From UBA3263 sp964586765 (GTDB lineage Bacteria > Bacteroidota > Bacteroidia > Bacteroidales > Muribaculaceae): DNA of 64,000 bases. A program made the translations under genes and the position numbers. Under the pieces are notes generated by a model, which saw only the letters and a program-made list of their open reading frames with translations, was not told the DNA's origin and did no database searches. The stretch is taken from positions 171,965-235,964 of the forward strand of contig CAZPHN010000001.1 in assembly GCA_964586765.1 (NCBI GenBank), read 5' to 3'. The number at the start of each line of letters is the position of its first letter. Positions within the stretch are counted from its first letter, which is position 1. Shown here one piece after another: positions 27,693 to 39,000 of the stretch.

Positions 27693-28741
27693 AGATTGCA
27701 GCACTGATTTCCGGAGGCGTTGACAGCGCGGTAGCGGTTCACCGCTTAGTGGAACAGGGACATGACGTTCACCTGTTCTATATCCGTATCGGCCTTGACA
27801 CAGATGAGGGTGACTGCTCTGCCGAAGAAGACATTGAAATGTGTGGATTCATAGCCCAACGCTATGGACTTCCATTTGAAGTAGTTTCGCTCCATCAGGA
27901 ATACTGGGACCACGTCATGGACTACGCGCTCCGTACCGTCAAACAGGGACTGACCCCAAATCCGGACATAATGTGTAACCGCATAATTAAATTCGGTTAC
28001 TTTGATGAACGCTGGGGTCATGAATTTGACAAGACAGCTACCGGTCATTACGCCACAACTCTTATTGGAGCCGACGGTCTGACCTATCTCGGCACCGCTC
28101 CTGACCCTGTGAAAGACCAGACCGATTTCCTTGCGCGGATAACGTATCCGCAGCTTGCCCATGCCATGTTCCCGATTGGAGACTTGCCCAAGAGCCGCGT
28201 GCGCGAGCTGGCGGTTGAGGCGGGACTGCCCAATGCGTTCCGACGCGATAGCCAAGGAATATGCTTTCTCGGAAATATTAACTACAACGATTTCATCCGT
28301 CGCCATTTAGGAGAGAAACCGGGAGCGATAGTTGAACTCGAAACCGGACGCAAACTTGGAACTCACCGCGGCTATTGGTTTCACACCATAGGTCAGCGCA
28401 AAGGCCTCGGACTCAGCGGCGGTCCGTGGTATGTGGTACGAAAGAATGTGGATGACAATGTTATCTACGTATCTCAGGGTTACGACACCCAAAAGCAATA
28501 TGGCAACACAATCCATGTTGATGAAATGCACTGGATTACGAAAAATCCCGAACTTACGGAAATCTGTTTTAAAAACCGACATACACCCGATTTTTTAAAA
28601 GCAAAACTGACCCGTATCGATGACCGACGCTACACCATAGAGAGCGAACAGAAGGTTCAGGGCATTGCCCCCGGACAATATGCAGTCATTTATTCTCCCG
28701 ATTGTAAAATCTGCTATGGCAGCGGCGTAATTACGTTATAA
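27689..28741 (+). CDS. mnmA: tRNA-specific 2-thiouridylase MnmA
   Basis: MnmA thiolates U34 of Lys, Glu and Gln tRNAs, using ATP and sulfur relayed by a carrier. The PP-loop SGGVDS is at residues 8-13. The catalytic Cys pair is Cys96 (NPDIMCN) and Cys192 (SQGICFLGNI). KDQTDFLARI, GYWFHTIGQRKGLGLSGG and the C-terminal beta domain follow. It has 350 residues. Bacteroidetes often carry more than one MnmA paralog, so a sibling may exist elsewhere. Confidence 0.93.
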   Translation: MKIAALISGGVDSAVAVHRLVEQGHDVHLFYIRIGLDTDEGDCSAEEDIEMCGFIAQRYGLPFEVVSLHQEYWDHVMDYALRTVKQGLTPNPDIMCNRIIKFGYFDERWGHEFDKTATGHYATTLIGADGLTYLGTAPDPVKDQTDFLARITYPQLAHAMFPIGDLPKSRVRELAVEAGLPNAFRRDSQGICFLGNINYNDFIRRHLGEKPGAIVELETGRKLGTHRGYWFHTIGQRKGLGLSGGPWYVVRKNVDDNVIYVSQGYDTQKQYGNTIHVDEMHWITKNPELTEICFKNRHTPDFLKAKLTRIDDRRYTIESEQKVQGIAPGQYAVIYSPDCKICYGSGVITL

Positions 28742-28746
28742 GAGTT

Positions 28747-29313
28747 ATGAGCCTCAAAAGAATAAGAATGAGAGTTATGGGCCTAAGTGTAGGTCAGATA
28801 AAGCAAGGAGCGTATGCCCTCATACTCGAGCAGGTTGACGGTCCGGTTAAAATCCCGGTAGTCATCGGAGAATCCGAAGCGCGCTCGATTGCGTCGCGCA
28901 TGGAGCGTGTGGCAAGTCCGCGCCCGCTTACCCACGACCTTTTCGCCTCTTTTGCCCAAGCCTTCGGCATAGCCATGCAGGAGGTATTCATCCATAAATT
29001 CGAGGATGGAATATTTCACTCTGAAATAAGTTTTACCGACGGCGAACGCCGAGTCAGTTTTGACTCGCGCACGTCTGATGCCATAGCCATTGCCATGCGC
29101 ACCGGCGCACCGATATATACCACCGAAGAAATTCTCCATAAGTGCGGTTTTGTCATGGATAATGCAAATGTCGTTCATCCTCAGAAGGAAACCCGCGAGG
29201 AGGACATGACAATCGAGGACCTTGAGAAGCTGCGCAAAGCCGCCGAAGAGCGTGAGGATTACGAAGAAGCGGCCCGACTGAATGAAATAATAAACCATAA
29301 AAAAGAATCATAA
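28747..29313 (+). CDS. Bifunctional nuclease (DUF151) family protein with UVR motif
   Basis: Residues 1 to about 140 form a DUF151 bifunctional-nuclease domain (LILEQVDGPVKIPVVIGESEARSI, SFDSRTSDAIAIAMRTGAPIY). The C-terminal segment LRKAAEEREDYEEAARLNEII is a UVR motif, as in UvrB/UvrC. A DUF151 protein from plants was reported to cut DNA and RNA; the bacterial role is not settled. It has 188 residues, lies 5 bp after mnmA and overlaps the transporter start by one base. Confidence 0.9.
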   Translation: MSLKRIRMRVMGLSVGQIKQGAYALILEQVDGPVKIPVVIGESEARSIASRMERVASPRPLTHDLFASFAQAFGIAMQEVFIHKFEDGIFHSEISFTDGERRVSFDSRTSDAIAIAMRTGAPIYTTEEILHKCGFVMDNANVVHPQKETREEDMTIEDLEKLRKAAEEREDYEEAARLNEIINHKKES

Positions 29314-30656
29314 TGAAAGGAGTAAAGTTCAAATTATCTCTTCTTGGTTTTCTTGAGTTCGCAATTTGGGGTTCGTATCTGACCTCAATGGGCAGTTTTC
29401 TTGCCAAAAGCGGCTTTGCCACAAGTATTGGCTGGTTCTATGCCATGCAGGGTATTGTTTCCCTGTTTATGCCGTCCATAATAGGCATTATAGCCGACCG
29501 ATGGATTCAGGCACAAAAAATGCTCAGTATATGCCACTTGCTTGGCGGTCTGTTTATGGGTTCCGCCGGTCTGTACTGTCTCTTTACCCATGATATCCAA
29601 CTTGCTCCTCTCTTTACTCTTTATTCCATCTCAGTGGCATTTTTCATGCCTACCATAGGACTTAACAACTCCGTTGCCTTTAATGCTCTAAGTAAAGCCG
29701 GACTTGATACAGTCAAAGCTTTCCCTCCTATCCGAGTGTGGGGAACAATCGGCTTTATCTGCGCTATGCTCTTTGTGAACTTCATGTCGTTTGAGGGCGT
29801 ATCGTTCCAGAACTCTTACTGGCAGTTTATCACATCGGCAATATTTAGCCTCCTTATGGCGGTTTATTCGCTAATGATGCCCGATTGCCCTGTTTCAAAA
29901 GCCAACGCAAATTCCTCAATGTCTGAAAAACTCGGGTTAAAGGCTTTTGCTCTTTTCAAGCAGAAAAAAATGGCTGTTTTCTTTATTTTCAGCATGCTTC
30001 TCGGCGTTTCGCTGCAAATTACCAACGGCTATGCAAATACGTTTATTAACTCATTTGCAGACATCCAGATATATGCTGACGCATGGGCTGCCAAAAACGC
30101 CAACGCCATCATCGCTATCTCCCAGTGCTCTGAAACGCTCTGCATCCTGCTTATTCCCTTCTGCCTGAAACGCTTCGGCATAAAAGGTGTAATGCTCATG
30201 TCAATGTTCGCTTGGGTACTCCGTTTCGGGCTCTTCGGCACCGGTAATCCTTCAACTGGCGTATGGATGCTTATTCTTAGCTGTATTGTCTACGGTATTG
30301 CGTTTGACTTCTTCAACGTAAGCGGTGGTCTTTATGTCGACAAAGAGACCAAGCCGGAAATCCGCAGCTCCGCTCAGGGACTTTTCATGATTATGACCAA
30401 CGGTTTCGGTGCAACAATCGGAACTGTGTCTGCCATGTATATCGTTAACCATTTCGTATACTCCCAGCCCACTCCGGAACTGCAACTTGAAGGATGGCGC
30501 ACATCGTGGTTCATCTTCGCAGCCTATGCCCTTGTGGTTGCTCTTCTCTTCATGTTTATATTTAAGGATAATAAATCAGCCGCTTCTTCTACCGAAATCG
30601 AAAAGGAAGAAGGCATTGCTGCCGGCTCTGCATCCGGTCTTGTTGACGAAGCATGA
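29313..30656 (+). CDS. Nucleoside:proton symporter, NupG/XapB-type MFS
   Basis: A 447-residue inner-membrane transporter with about 12 hydrophobic segments. FLEFAIWGSYLTSMGSFL at the N-terminus, IIGIIADRWIQAQK, RVWGTIGFI and DFFNVSGGLYVDKE are typical of the nucleoside permease NupG/XapB family, which imports nucleosides with protons. A polar, Glu/Ser-rich tail ends the protein. It sits between the bifunctional nuclease (1-bp overlap) and rsmE (4-bp overlap); the link to nucleic-acid breakdown is suggestive only. Confidence 0.88.
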   Translation: MKGVKFKLSLLGFLEFAIWGSYLTSMGSFLAKSGFATSIGWFYAMQGIVSLFMPSIIGIIADRWIQAQKMLSICHLLGGLFMGSAGLYCLFTHDIQLAPLFTLYSISVAFFMPTIGLNNSVAFNALSKAGLDTVKAFPPIRVWGTIGFICAMLFVNFMSFEGVSFQNSYWQFITSAIFSLLMAVYSLMMPDCPVSKANANSSMSEKLGLKAFALFKQKKMAVFFIFSMLLGVSLQITNGYANTFINSFADIQIYADAWAAKNANAIIAISQCSETLCILLIPFCLKRFGIKGVMLMSMFAWVLRFGLFGTGNPSTGVWMLILSCIVYGIAFDFFNVSGGLYVDKETKPEIRSSAQGLFMIMTNGFGATIGTVSAMYIVNHFVYSQPTPELQLEGWRTSWFIFAAYALVVALLFMFIFKDNKSAASSTEIEKEEGIAAGSASGLVDEA

Positions 30657-31360
30657 TTCAGTTTTATGCACCTGACATAGCCGTTACTCCCGTTCTGCCT
30701 GAAGGGGAGTCTCATCATTGCGTCAAAGTACTCCGTCACCAGCCGGGCGATGATGTCGAGGTCATTGACGGAAAGGGCTATGTATATTCGTGCAAACTGC
30801 TTGAGGCGCATCCAAAACACGCCATGGTCGAGATTGTAAGCCGACGCGAACTCCCTCTGCTGTGGAATTTCAAATTGACTATCGGAGTTGCACCTACAAA
30901 ACATCTTGACCGAATGGAATGGCTGACGGAGAAGCTCGTTGAGATTGGTATAAACCGCATTATACCCCTGCGCGGCGACCGCTCGGAGCGCAAAGAGCTT
31001 AAAACGGAGCGACTGGAAAAGATTGCCGTCTCCGCCATGAAGCAGTCCCTGAAAGCCACCATGCCGCAGATTGATGAAATGACCTCGGTCAGTTCCGTTA
31101 TCCGTCAGTGTGACGCTCCTCAGCGATTTATATGTTACTGTGATGATTCTGTCGAACGCAAATTGCTGTCACATGAACTGAAGAAAGGTATGGACGTCTG
31201 TGTGCTAATCGGACCTGAGGGAGATTTCTCTCCCTCTGAGGTCAAACTGGCTCTTGACAACGGTTTCATCCCCGTTAGTCTTGGAGACACACGTCTGCGA
31301 ACCGAAACAGCCGCTCTATTCGCTGCCTCAACCGTTCAGATTATAAACCAACTTTCGTAA
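30653..31360 (+). CDS. rsmE: 16S rRNA (uracil(1498)-N(3))-methyltransferase
   Basis: RsmE methylates N3 of U1498 of 16S rRNA using S-adenosylmethionine. The N-terminal PUA-like part (HHCVKVLRHQPGDDVEVIDGKG) precedes the SPOUT domain. The trefoil-knot motifs LIGPEGDFSPSEV and SLGDTRLRTETAALFA are at the C-terminus. At 235 residues it is normal. It overlaps the transporter by 4 bp. Confidence 0.95.
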   Translation: MIQFYAPDIAVTPVLPEGESHHCVKVLRHQPGDDVEVIDGKGYVYSCKLLEAHPKHAMVEIVSRRELPLLWNFKLTIGVAPTKHLDRMEWLTEKLVEIGINRIIPLRGDRSERKELKTERLEKIAVSAMKQSLKATMPQIDEMTSVSSVIRQCDAPQRFICYCDDSVERKLLSHELKKGMDVCVLIGPEGDFSPSEVKLALDNGFIPVSLGDTRLRTETAALFAASTVQIINQLS

Positions 31361-31378
31361 ATATATAACATTTCACAT

Positions 31379-32980
31379 ATGAAACGCTATTTCATCACTC
31401 CCCTGCTTGCGCTTGTACTCTCATCCGGAGCGTTTGCACAAAGTCAGGTTGCCGCCAATTTCAACCGTGCGGTTATGCAAGCCTATGAAGATATGCTTCG
31501 CGAAAATTATAAGGATTACGAAGTGCTTTTTCGCCGCGCCAATGAATATTACAACCATGGCGACTACCTGCGTGCGCTTGATGACCTCGAAAGCGCGGTA
31601 AAATATGCACCCGAGTCAGCTACGGATACCCGCTTTGCAATCTTTGCCTTACGTGCGGAGTGTTACTATCAGCTCAAACGTTACTCGCAGGCTCTGCCTG
31701 ATGCAAACGAAGCTCTGAAAATTGACCCGACAAGCACTACAATGCTTAACTTGCGCGCGAAAATCGAGTATGATTTTGATAAAATTGATGATGCAAAGGC
31801 TGACTACAACAAGTTATTGCGTATTAATCCGCGTAGTCAGGAGGCTCTGTTCGGTCTTGCGCTCGTCTCCGTCCGTCAGAATAACTTCGGCAGCGCAAAC
31901 GAGTATATGGAGCAAGCCGTTGCTCTAACTCCCAACGATGGCGATGCATATGTTAAACGCGCACAGGTTAAACAGAATATGAGCGATTATAATGGAGCTG
32001 TCGATGATCTGCTGCTCGCCATGGCTACCGATGCAAACAATACCAACGCGCTTCCCGCCCTTGTTGAACTCGCAAATACAAACTATGCTGCCGTGATTTC
32101 GGGTCTGTCAGGCGCAATCCGTCAGGCTCCGCGGCAGGCACTTTATTATTTCCTGCGCGGTTCTATAGCCGCCGCCCATTACCATTATGGCGCAGCTATT
32201 GATGACTTTAAATACATTATTTCCGAAAATCTGTATAATTACGCAGGACTTTATGCCTCGCTGGCAGAATGTTACTATGCATTGGGCGATTATGATACAG
32301 CTCTTGATGAAATTGACTCGGCTCTCGCAAAATACAATGATGATGATGACCCGTGTCACTATTTTACCGTCCGCGCTAAAATCCAGCGCGCGCTCAAGCA
32401 ATATGACAAAGCGATTCTGTCAATAAACCGTGCCCTCGACATCAAACCTGAGAATTCTGACGCGATAGTTGAGAAGGCTCTCATTCTTACTAACCAGAAG
32501 AAAGCCAAAGAAGCTTCAAATCTGCTTGGCGAGGTAATTATGGCAGAACCTTACGAACCGATGAACTATATGCTCCGCGCGTGGGTGCTGAATGATTTTC
32601 TCAATCAACAGAAGGCAGCCAAGAGCCTTTATACCCGACTTGCAGAACTTGAATTCGACCATCCTGAACGTGTCGGCTCGATGCTCGGCTTTGCCGAACT
32701 TTTCAACGGTAAGACCGCCAAGGGCGTAAAATGGATTGAAAACTGCCTTACTGAGCCTGATTATGACGGACGTATCCATTATCTTGCCGCTTGCTTCTAT
32801 GCTTGGGCAGGACGCAATCAGCAAGCATTCGAATGTATGGAAGGAGCGTTGAAAGCAGGATACGCCAACTATCATGACTGGACCGAAAACAATGACGGCA
32901 GAGTGAACGTTTCGCCCATCCGCGATGACGCTAAGTTTACCGCACTACTTGAACAATACAAGTCAATCTTTGCAAAGTAA
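31379..32980 (+). CDS. Secreted TPR-repeat protein
   Basis: A signal peptide (MKRYFITPLLALVLSSGAFA) is followed by about ten tetratricopeptide-like helical pairs across 533 residues (for example YNHGDYLRALDDLESAVKYA, YALGDYDTALDEIDSALAKY, KQYDKAILSINRALDIKPEN). TPR arrays bind other proteins; the partner is unknown. The gene lies 18 bp after rsmE. The next gene's reading frame starts inside its last 56 bases. Confidence 0.9.
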   Translation: MKRYFITPLLALVLSSGAFAQSQVAANFNRAVMQAYEDMLRENYKDYEVLFRRANEYYNHGDYLRALDDLESAVKYAPESATDTRFAIFALRAECYYQLKRYSQALPDANEALKIDPTSTTMLNLRAKIEYDFDKIDDAKADYNKLLRINPRSQEALFGLALVSVRQNNFGSANEYMEQAVALTPNDGDAYVKRAQVKQNMSDYNGAVDDLLLAMATDANNTNALPALVELANTNYAAVISGLSGAIRQAPRQALYYFLRGSIAAAHYHYGAAIDDFKYIISENLYNYAGLYASLAECYYALGDYDTALDEIDSALAKYNDDDDPCHYFTVRAKIQRALKQYDKAILSINRALDIKPENSDAIVEKALILTNQKKAKEASNLLGEVIMAEPYEPMNYMLRAWVLNDFLNQQKAAKSLYTRLAELEFDHPERVGSMLGFAELFNGKTAKGVKWIENCLTEPDYDGRIHYLAACFYAWAGRNQQAFECMEGALKAGYANYHDWTENNDGRVNVSPIRDDAKFTALLEQYKSIFAK

Positions 32981-34388
32981 AAAATACACATACCTGATAT
33001 TGTTCTATATGTGTGTGGCACTCATTGCGGGTGCCACACCGCCCAAATATGACTTTCGCGGAGCGTGGATTCAGACAATATTCCAAGGTTATGAGAAACG
33101 CTCTACCGCCCAAAACAAGAAATATCTCACCGACCTGCTTGACCGTCTTGAAGATGCCGGAATCAATGCCGTAATCTTTCAGGTACGTCCTCGTGCGGAC
33201 GCATTTTACAAATCTGATCTCGAACCGTGGAGCGCATCGCTTACCGGCGAATATGGTAAAGCCCCATCGCCACTATGGGACCCCTTGGAGTTTATGGTAG
33301 AGGAGTGTCATAAGCGCGGCATGGAACTCCATGCATGGCTCAATCCCTATCGCGCGGCGGGCGTCGGCGAAACCGTCCCGTCATCACACATGATGAAGCG
33401 ACACCCGGAACAATTTGTGCGTTACGGCAAGTGTTATTACTTTGAACCGTCGCTTAAAGCTAACCGCGACCACATTTGCAAGATTGTAGCCGATATCGTA
33501 AGCCGTTATGATATTGACGGCATCCACTTTGATGATTATTTCTATCCCTACCCCATTCCAAAGACTGAGTATCCCGACGGTAATGCTTACCGCCGTTCCG
33601 GAAGTAAGTTGAGCCGCGAGGACTGGCGTCGCAAGAATGTCGATATGCTTATCGAACAGGTTAGCCATACCATTGCGGAAATCAAGCCTTGGGTCCGGTT
33701 CGGAATAAGTCCGTTCGGAATATGGCGCAACTCAACCTCAGACCCGCGCGGCAGCGCGACACGCGGATTGCAGAATTACGATGACCTCTATGCCGACGTG
33801 CCTCGCTGGGCGGCGGAAGGACTCATTGACTACCAGATTCCACAATTATACTGGGAACGCGAACATAAAGCTGCACCTTACGATGTTTTATGTCATTGGT
33901 GGTCAAAAAATGGAAACGGACGACATATTTATATAGGTCAGGACGCTGAAAAAATTGAAAAATTCAATGAATTAGAGCCAAAATTAAAATTGGCGTCTGA
34001 AACTGACTCGGAAGATGTAAAAGGTCACTGCTGGTGGTATGCGGCATCGCTTCATAAGATTACAGACGGACTTAAATCGGGCGCATATCGCCACAAGGCA
34101 CTCGTGCCGGAATATTTATGGAAAAATGTTGAACCCGCCACTCAGCCCAATCCAAAGGCAGTCGGTAGCAAAATCACATGGGAGACCGACAAGGCGGCAA
34201 GACGTTGGGTTGTTTACCGTTTTGACTCTCCTGACCGGATTGATATAGAGAACCCGGCGGCAATCCTGTGTGTTACATATAAACCGGAGTTTTCCGCAAA
34301 GCGGCAGGGATGTTACGTCATCACTGCCCTTGACTATTCAAACTGTGAATCTTCACCATCCACTCCTATTGAAATAAAGAGAATATGA
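32925..34388 (+). CDS. GHL10-type glycoside hydrolase (DUF187 family)
   Basis: After a hydrophobic leader (YLILFYMCVALIAGA, a signal peptide) the protein shows the glycosyl-hydrolase-like 10 fold: FRGAWIQTIF, GINAVIFQVRPRADAFYKS, LEPWSASLTG, MELHAWLNPYRA, DIDGIHFDDYFYPYP, RFGISPFGIWRN and YDDLYADVPRWAAEGLIDYQIPQLYWE. Relatives include YngK. Their substrates are poorly known; peptidoglycan or other polysaccharides are proposed. The ATG at 32925 overlaps the TPR gene by 56 bp; an ATG at 33009 would shorten the leader too much. The end overlaps the S41 protease by 4 bp. Confidence 0.88.
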   Translation: MTLSLPHYLNNTSQSLQSKKYTYLILFYMCVALIAGATPPKYDFRGAWIQTIFQGYEKRSTAQNKKYLTDLLDRLEDAGINAVIFQVRPRADAFYKSDLEPWSASLTGEYGKAPSPLWDPLEFMVEECHKRGMELHAWLNPYRAAGVGETVPSSHMMKRHPEQFVRYGKCYYFEPSLKANRDHICKIVADIVSRYDIDGIHFDDYFYPYPIPKTEYPDGNAYRRSGSKLSREDWRRKNVDMLIEQVSHTIAEIKPWVRFGISPFGIWRNSTSDPRGSATRGLQNYDDLYADVPRWAAEGLIDYQIPQLYWEREHKAAPYDVLCHWWSKNGNGRHIYIGQDAEKIEKFNELEPKLKLASETDSEDVKGHCWWYAASLHKITDGLKSGAYRHKALVPEYLWKNVEPATQPNPKAVGSKITWETDKAARRWVVYRFDSPDRIDIENPAAILCVTYKPEFSAKRQGCYVITALDYSNCESSPSTPIEIKRI

Positions 34389-36049
34389 AACTGAAAAAAT
34401 ATATAGCACTGACATTGGCAGTAGCGGCAGGCGTCCCTTCAATGTTTGCCGAACTGCGTAGCAACAAGTCTGAAATCGCGAAAAGCCTCGATATTTTCAC
34501 CTCACTGTTTAAAGAGGTTCAGATGAATTATGTTGACTCACTCGACGCAAAAAAGGCAATAAATACTGCCATAACATATATGCTCGATGAGATTGACCCG
34601 TACACTCAGTATTTCGCACAGGAAGACACGGAAGAGCTTTCACGCATGGCAACCGGCGAGTATGGCGGCGTGGGTTCCATAATCAATAAAGGACGCGATG
34701 GACGCATCCGTTTTTCGGAACCATATGCTGGAACTCCATCGAAGAAAGCAGGAGTGAAAGCCGGTGATGTAATCCTCAGGATAGACACTGCGCAGATTAC
34801 GCCGACTCACACTGTTGCTCAGGTCAGTGACCTGCTTCGAGGCACACCCGGCACTACTATCAGCGTCGATGTTATGCGCCCCTACGCCACAGACTCTTTG
34901 TTAACCTTCCAGATAACGCGAGAAAAAATCAAGACTCCCGCCGTTCCTTTCTATGGTCTTACAGGCAAGGACAATAACGTAGGCTACATATCCTTGAGTT
35001 CTTTTACCGACAAAGCTCCTTCTGAAGTAAAGAATGCACTTAACCATCTGATGGAACAGGGAGCTACATCCCTTGTCCTTGATTTGCAAGGCAACCCGGG
35101 CGGTCTGCTTGAGAGTGCGGTAGAGATTGTAGGTCTATTCGTACCGAAGGGCACTGAAGTTGTGCGTACACGCGGACGAAATGCGTCGGAGGAAAAAATT
35201 TACAAGACCGAACACAAACCCATTGCGCCAAAATTGCCGCTTGCAATACTGATTGATGGCAATTCTGCGTCGAGTGCGGAAATTGTTGCGGGTGCCATGC
35301 AGGACCTTGACCGCGCCGTAATAGTCGGCAACCGCTCTTATGGTAAAGGACTTGTCCAGACATCGCGTCAGCTACCATATGACGCTATGGTTAAAATCAC
35401 AGTTGCTAAATATTATATTCCGTCGGGTCGACTCATTCAGGCAATCGATTATAGCCGTCGCAATGAGGATGGCTCCGTAGCACGCACGCCCGATTCCCTT
35501 ACAAACGTCTACCGCACCATTCACGGACGCGAGGTGCGCGATGGAGGCGGAATCACGCCAGATATCAAAGCCGAACCCATGAAGTCAAACAGACTGCTTT
35601 ACACTATTCAGACCGGCAGTTATGAAGTTGACTTTGCCACAAAATATGCGGCAGAACATCCTACCATCGCGCCGGCTAATAAATTTGAGATAACAGACAC
35701 CATTTTTAATGAATTTGTCAAATTTATTGAACCGGAAGACCTGAAATTTGAAAAAACGTATCCGAAAGCGTTGGAATCGCTCCAAAAAATCATTGAAGAT
35801 GAAGGTTATCTTACCGATGAGGTAAAAGCGAATATCGAGGCTCTTGAAAACTCACTTAAGCCGGACATGAAGCGAGATCTCGAAAACAATCGCGAAGGTA
35901 TCAGCTATATACTTTCTGATGCAATCGTGGCGCGCTACTATGACCGCGCCGGTTCAATCGAAGCAACCCTGCGATTTAACCGTCCGTTGGTGAAAGCGAT
36001 AGAAATTCTTGAAAATCCTGAAGAATATAACAAACTCCTTTCCAAGTAA
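34385..36049 (+). CDS. S41 family C-terminal processing peptidase
   Basis: This is a periplasmic protease of the CtpA/Prc type. A signal peptide (MKLKKYIALTLAVAAGVPSMFA) and a helical region come first. A PDZ domain follows (SEPYAGTPSKKAGVKAGDVILRI). In the peptidase domain LDLQGNPGG precedes the catalytic Ser296 (NSASSAEI) and Lys321 (SYGKGLVQ). A 190-residue C-terminal extension is mostly helical. It has 554 residues. Coupled by ATGA to the GHL10 gene and by a 1-bp overlap to mfd. Confidence 0.93.
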   Translation: MKLKKYIALTLAVAAGVPSMFAELRSNKSEIAKSLDIFTSLFKEVQMNYVDSLDAKKAINTAITYMLDEIDPYTQYFAQEDTEELSRMATGEYGGVGSIINKGRDGRIRFSEPYAGTPSKKAGVKAGDVILRIDTAQITPTHTVAQVSDLLRGTPGTTISVDVMRPYATDSLLTFQITREKIKTPAVPFYGLTGKDNNVGYISLSSFTDKAPSEVKNALNHLMEQGATSLVLDLQGNPGGLLESAVEIVGLFVPKGTEVVRTRGRNASEEKIYKTEHKPIAPKLPLAILIDGNSASSAEIVAGAMQDLDRAVIVGNRSYGKGLVQTSRQLPYDAMVKITVAKYYIPSGRLIQAIDYSRRNEDGSVARTPDSLTNVYRTIHGREVRDGGGITPDIKAEPMKSNRLLYTIQTGSYEVDFATKYAAEHPTIAPANKFEITDTIFNEFVKFIEPEDLKFEKTYPKALESLQKIIEDEGYLTDEVKANIEALENSLKPDMKRDLENNREGISYILSDAIVARYYDRAGSIEATLRFNRPLVKAIEILENPEEYNKLLSK

Positions 36050-39000
36050 TGGAGCCTACAATATCTTCAATTATAAAATTGCCGGAGGCGCAAGGTCGCA
36101 CCAAAGCGTTGCGCACGGCGTTGACAGACTCGCGCACAGTTGGAGTCTACGGACTTGCCGGTTCAGCCACGGCTGTAATGCTCTCGCAAACTGCGCGCCG
36201 CCAGCCTATGGTAATTGTTGCCGATAACGCCGATGATGCAGGATATCTTTTCCACGATCTTACCCGTCTATGCGGGGAAGATGCTGTGACCTTCCTCCCA
36301 TCCGGTTTCAAACGACATATAAAATACGGTCAGCCGGACCCGCCATCGCAAATTTTGCGCGTAGAGGCGACAAACAAACTTTATGATAAGGATTCCGGAC
36401 TTAAATTTCTCGTCACTTATCCTGAGGCTTTAGCAGAACGCGTTCCGTCACCCAAACAAGTAGGTGACCACACTCTGCACATTGCTACGGGAGAGACGGT
36501 AAGTCTGTCTGAAACAAAAAAATGGTTGCGCACAAACGGATTTCAGGAGGAGGACTATGTCTATGAACCGGGGCATTTTGCTGTTCGCGGTTCAATTCTT
36601 GATGTGTTTGCGTTTAATTCTGAAATGCCGTTCCGAATTGACTTTTTCGGCGATGAAATAGACTCAATCCGTCGTTTTAACATTGAAACGCAACTTTCCG
36701 AAGCAAAATTACAGGCAATTGACATTACCGCCAACATAGGTGAACAGGCATCCGGTGGCGCACTGACTGATTTTCTACATAGCTCGACGGTTATTGCCAT
36801 GCATGATTCCGCAGACTTTGTGCTTGACCGTCTGAGCAACGTCTGCTCCGAAAGTTTCTCAGCTTTTGCCGCCCATGCAGGCGACGGAGACTCCGAAGCG
36901 ATGAAACAACTAATCGATGCCGAAGCATTTACCGAGCAGTTTAAGACTTTTAGACACCTTATATATACAGACTCGGAGATTCCGCCGCTCGCGTCCGCTC
37001 AACTTGATTTCAAATGTTCCCCCCAAGGGATTTATCATAAGAATTTCGATCTTATCGGTCAAGAATTTACCCGACTGGAGGAGGAAGGCTACTCAATATA
37101 TATTCTGTCTGACAGCCCCAAACAGCATGAACGCCTTAAGTCTATATTTGCGGAACGAGGCGACAACATCAACTTCATTCCGATAATCGGAACGCTCCAT
37201 GCGGGATTTGTTGACCATCTGACAAAATGCTGTGTCTTTACAGACCACCAGATTTTTGACCGTTTCCATAAATATTCGCTCAAGAGTGACCGCGCGCGTT
37301 CCGGCAAGCTGGCACTCAGCCTGAAGGAGCTGTCATCAATCGAACCGGGTGGCTACATTGTCCACTCAGACCATGGCGTAGGCAAATTCGCAGGACTGGT
37401 CAGAACCGCCGGCATCAACGGAAAGATGCAGGAAATGATAAAACTGACGTATCTTAATGGCGACACAATCTTTGTTTCGCTCCACTCCCTGCACAAACTG
37501 AGCAAATATCGCGGCAAAGAGGGTGTTGAGCCACGCATAAACAAACTTGGAACCGGAGCATGGAACAAGATGAAAGAGCGAACAAAGTCCAAACTCAAGG
37601 ACATTGCGCGCGACCTCATATCGCTCTACTCGCGCCGGCGTCAGGAACAGGGTTTCCAATTCTCACCCGACGGATATCTACAGCAGGAACTCGAGGCAAG
37701 CTTCATATATGAAGACACGCCTGACCAGCTTACCGCCACAAAAGCCGTAAAATCCGACATGGAGTCACCACGACCCATGGACAGACTGATATGCGGCGAT
37801 GTCGGTTTCGGCAAAACCGAAATCGCTATCAGAGCGGCATTCAAGGCGGCGGTCGACGGAAAACAGACGGCTGTACTCGTTCCGACAACCGTACTGGCAT
37901 ATCAGCATTACGAGACATTCAAGAACCGATTGAAAGACTTCCCCGTAAAGGTTGACTATCTAAGCCGTGCGCGCACGCCCAAGCAAACCAAGGAAATACT
38001 GCAGAACCTTGCCGACGGCAAGATAGACATTATTGTCGGTACACATAAACTTATAGGCAAGTCGGTAAAGTTTAAGGACCTCGGTCTCTTGGTTGTCGAT
38101 GAGGAACAAAAATTCGGTGTCGCCGTAAAGGAAAAACTGAAAGAGCTTAAAGTTAACGTTGACACACTTACCATGAGTGCAACGCCGATACCGCGCACTC
38201 TGCAGTTCTCGCTGATGGGGGCGCGCGACCTCAGTGCCATCACCACACCTCCGCCCAACCGTTATCCGATATTGACCAATGTCTGCAGCATGACCGATGA
38301 ACTGCTTGCCGACGCAATCAATTTCGAGTTGAGCCGCGGCGGTCAGGTATTCATTGTCAACAACCGCATTGAAGGGTTGTATAATCTTGAAAATACGGTT
38401 AGAAGACTTGTTCCTGACGCGCGCACAGTTGTCGGTCACGGACAGATGCCACCGGAGAAGCTTGAAAAAGAAATAGTTGCATTTGCCGCCCACGATTATG
38501 ACGTACTGCTCTCAACCACCATCATTGAAAGCGGTATAGATATGCCGAATGTCAACACAATAATTATATATAACGCCCAGAATTTCGGATTAAGTGAACT
38601 TCACCAGCTCCGCGGACGTGTTGGTCGCTCCGCGCGCAAGGCTTTCTGTTATCTTGCCGTTCCTCCGGGAGCCTCACTTACGCCCGTAGCACGCCGCCGC
38701 CTGCAAGCCATTGAGAGTTTCTCGGACCTCGGCAGCGGCATACACATAGCAATGCAAGACCTCGACATTCGTGGTGCGGGCAATCTGCTCGGAGCGGAGC
38801 AAAGCGGTTTTATTGCCGATTTGGGCTACGAAACATATCAACGAATCCTTAAAGAGGCTGTAACAGAGTTACGTACCGAAGAATTTGCCGATGAATTCAA
38901 AGACATTGATGAAGAGCAGCAGGATTTCGTGGCAGATTGCGTCATAGAATCAGATATGGAACTCTTGCTGCCGGCAGACTACGTTCCGCAAGACCGCGAA

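Noticed and set aside
27746..28306. Minus-strand frame of 186 residues inside mnmA
   Set aside because: Antisense shadow; mnmA motifs on the plus strand are complete.
28783..29298. Minus-strand frame of 171 residues inside the bifunctional nuclease gene
   Set aside because: Antisense shadow with no promoter or family signs.
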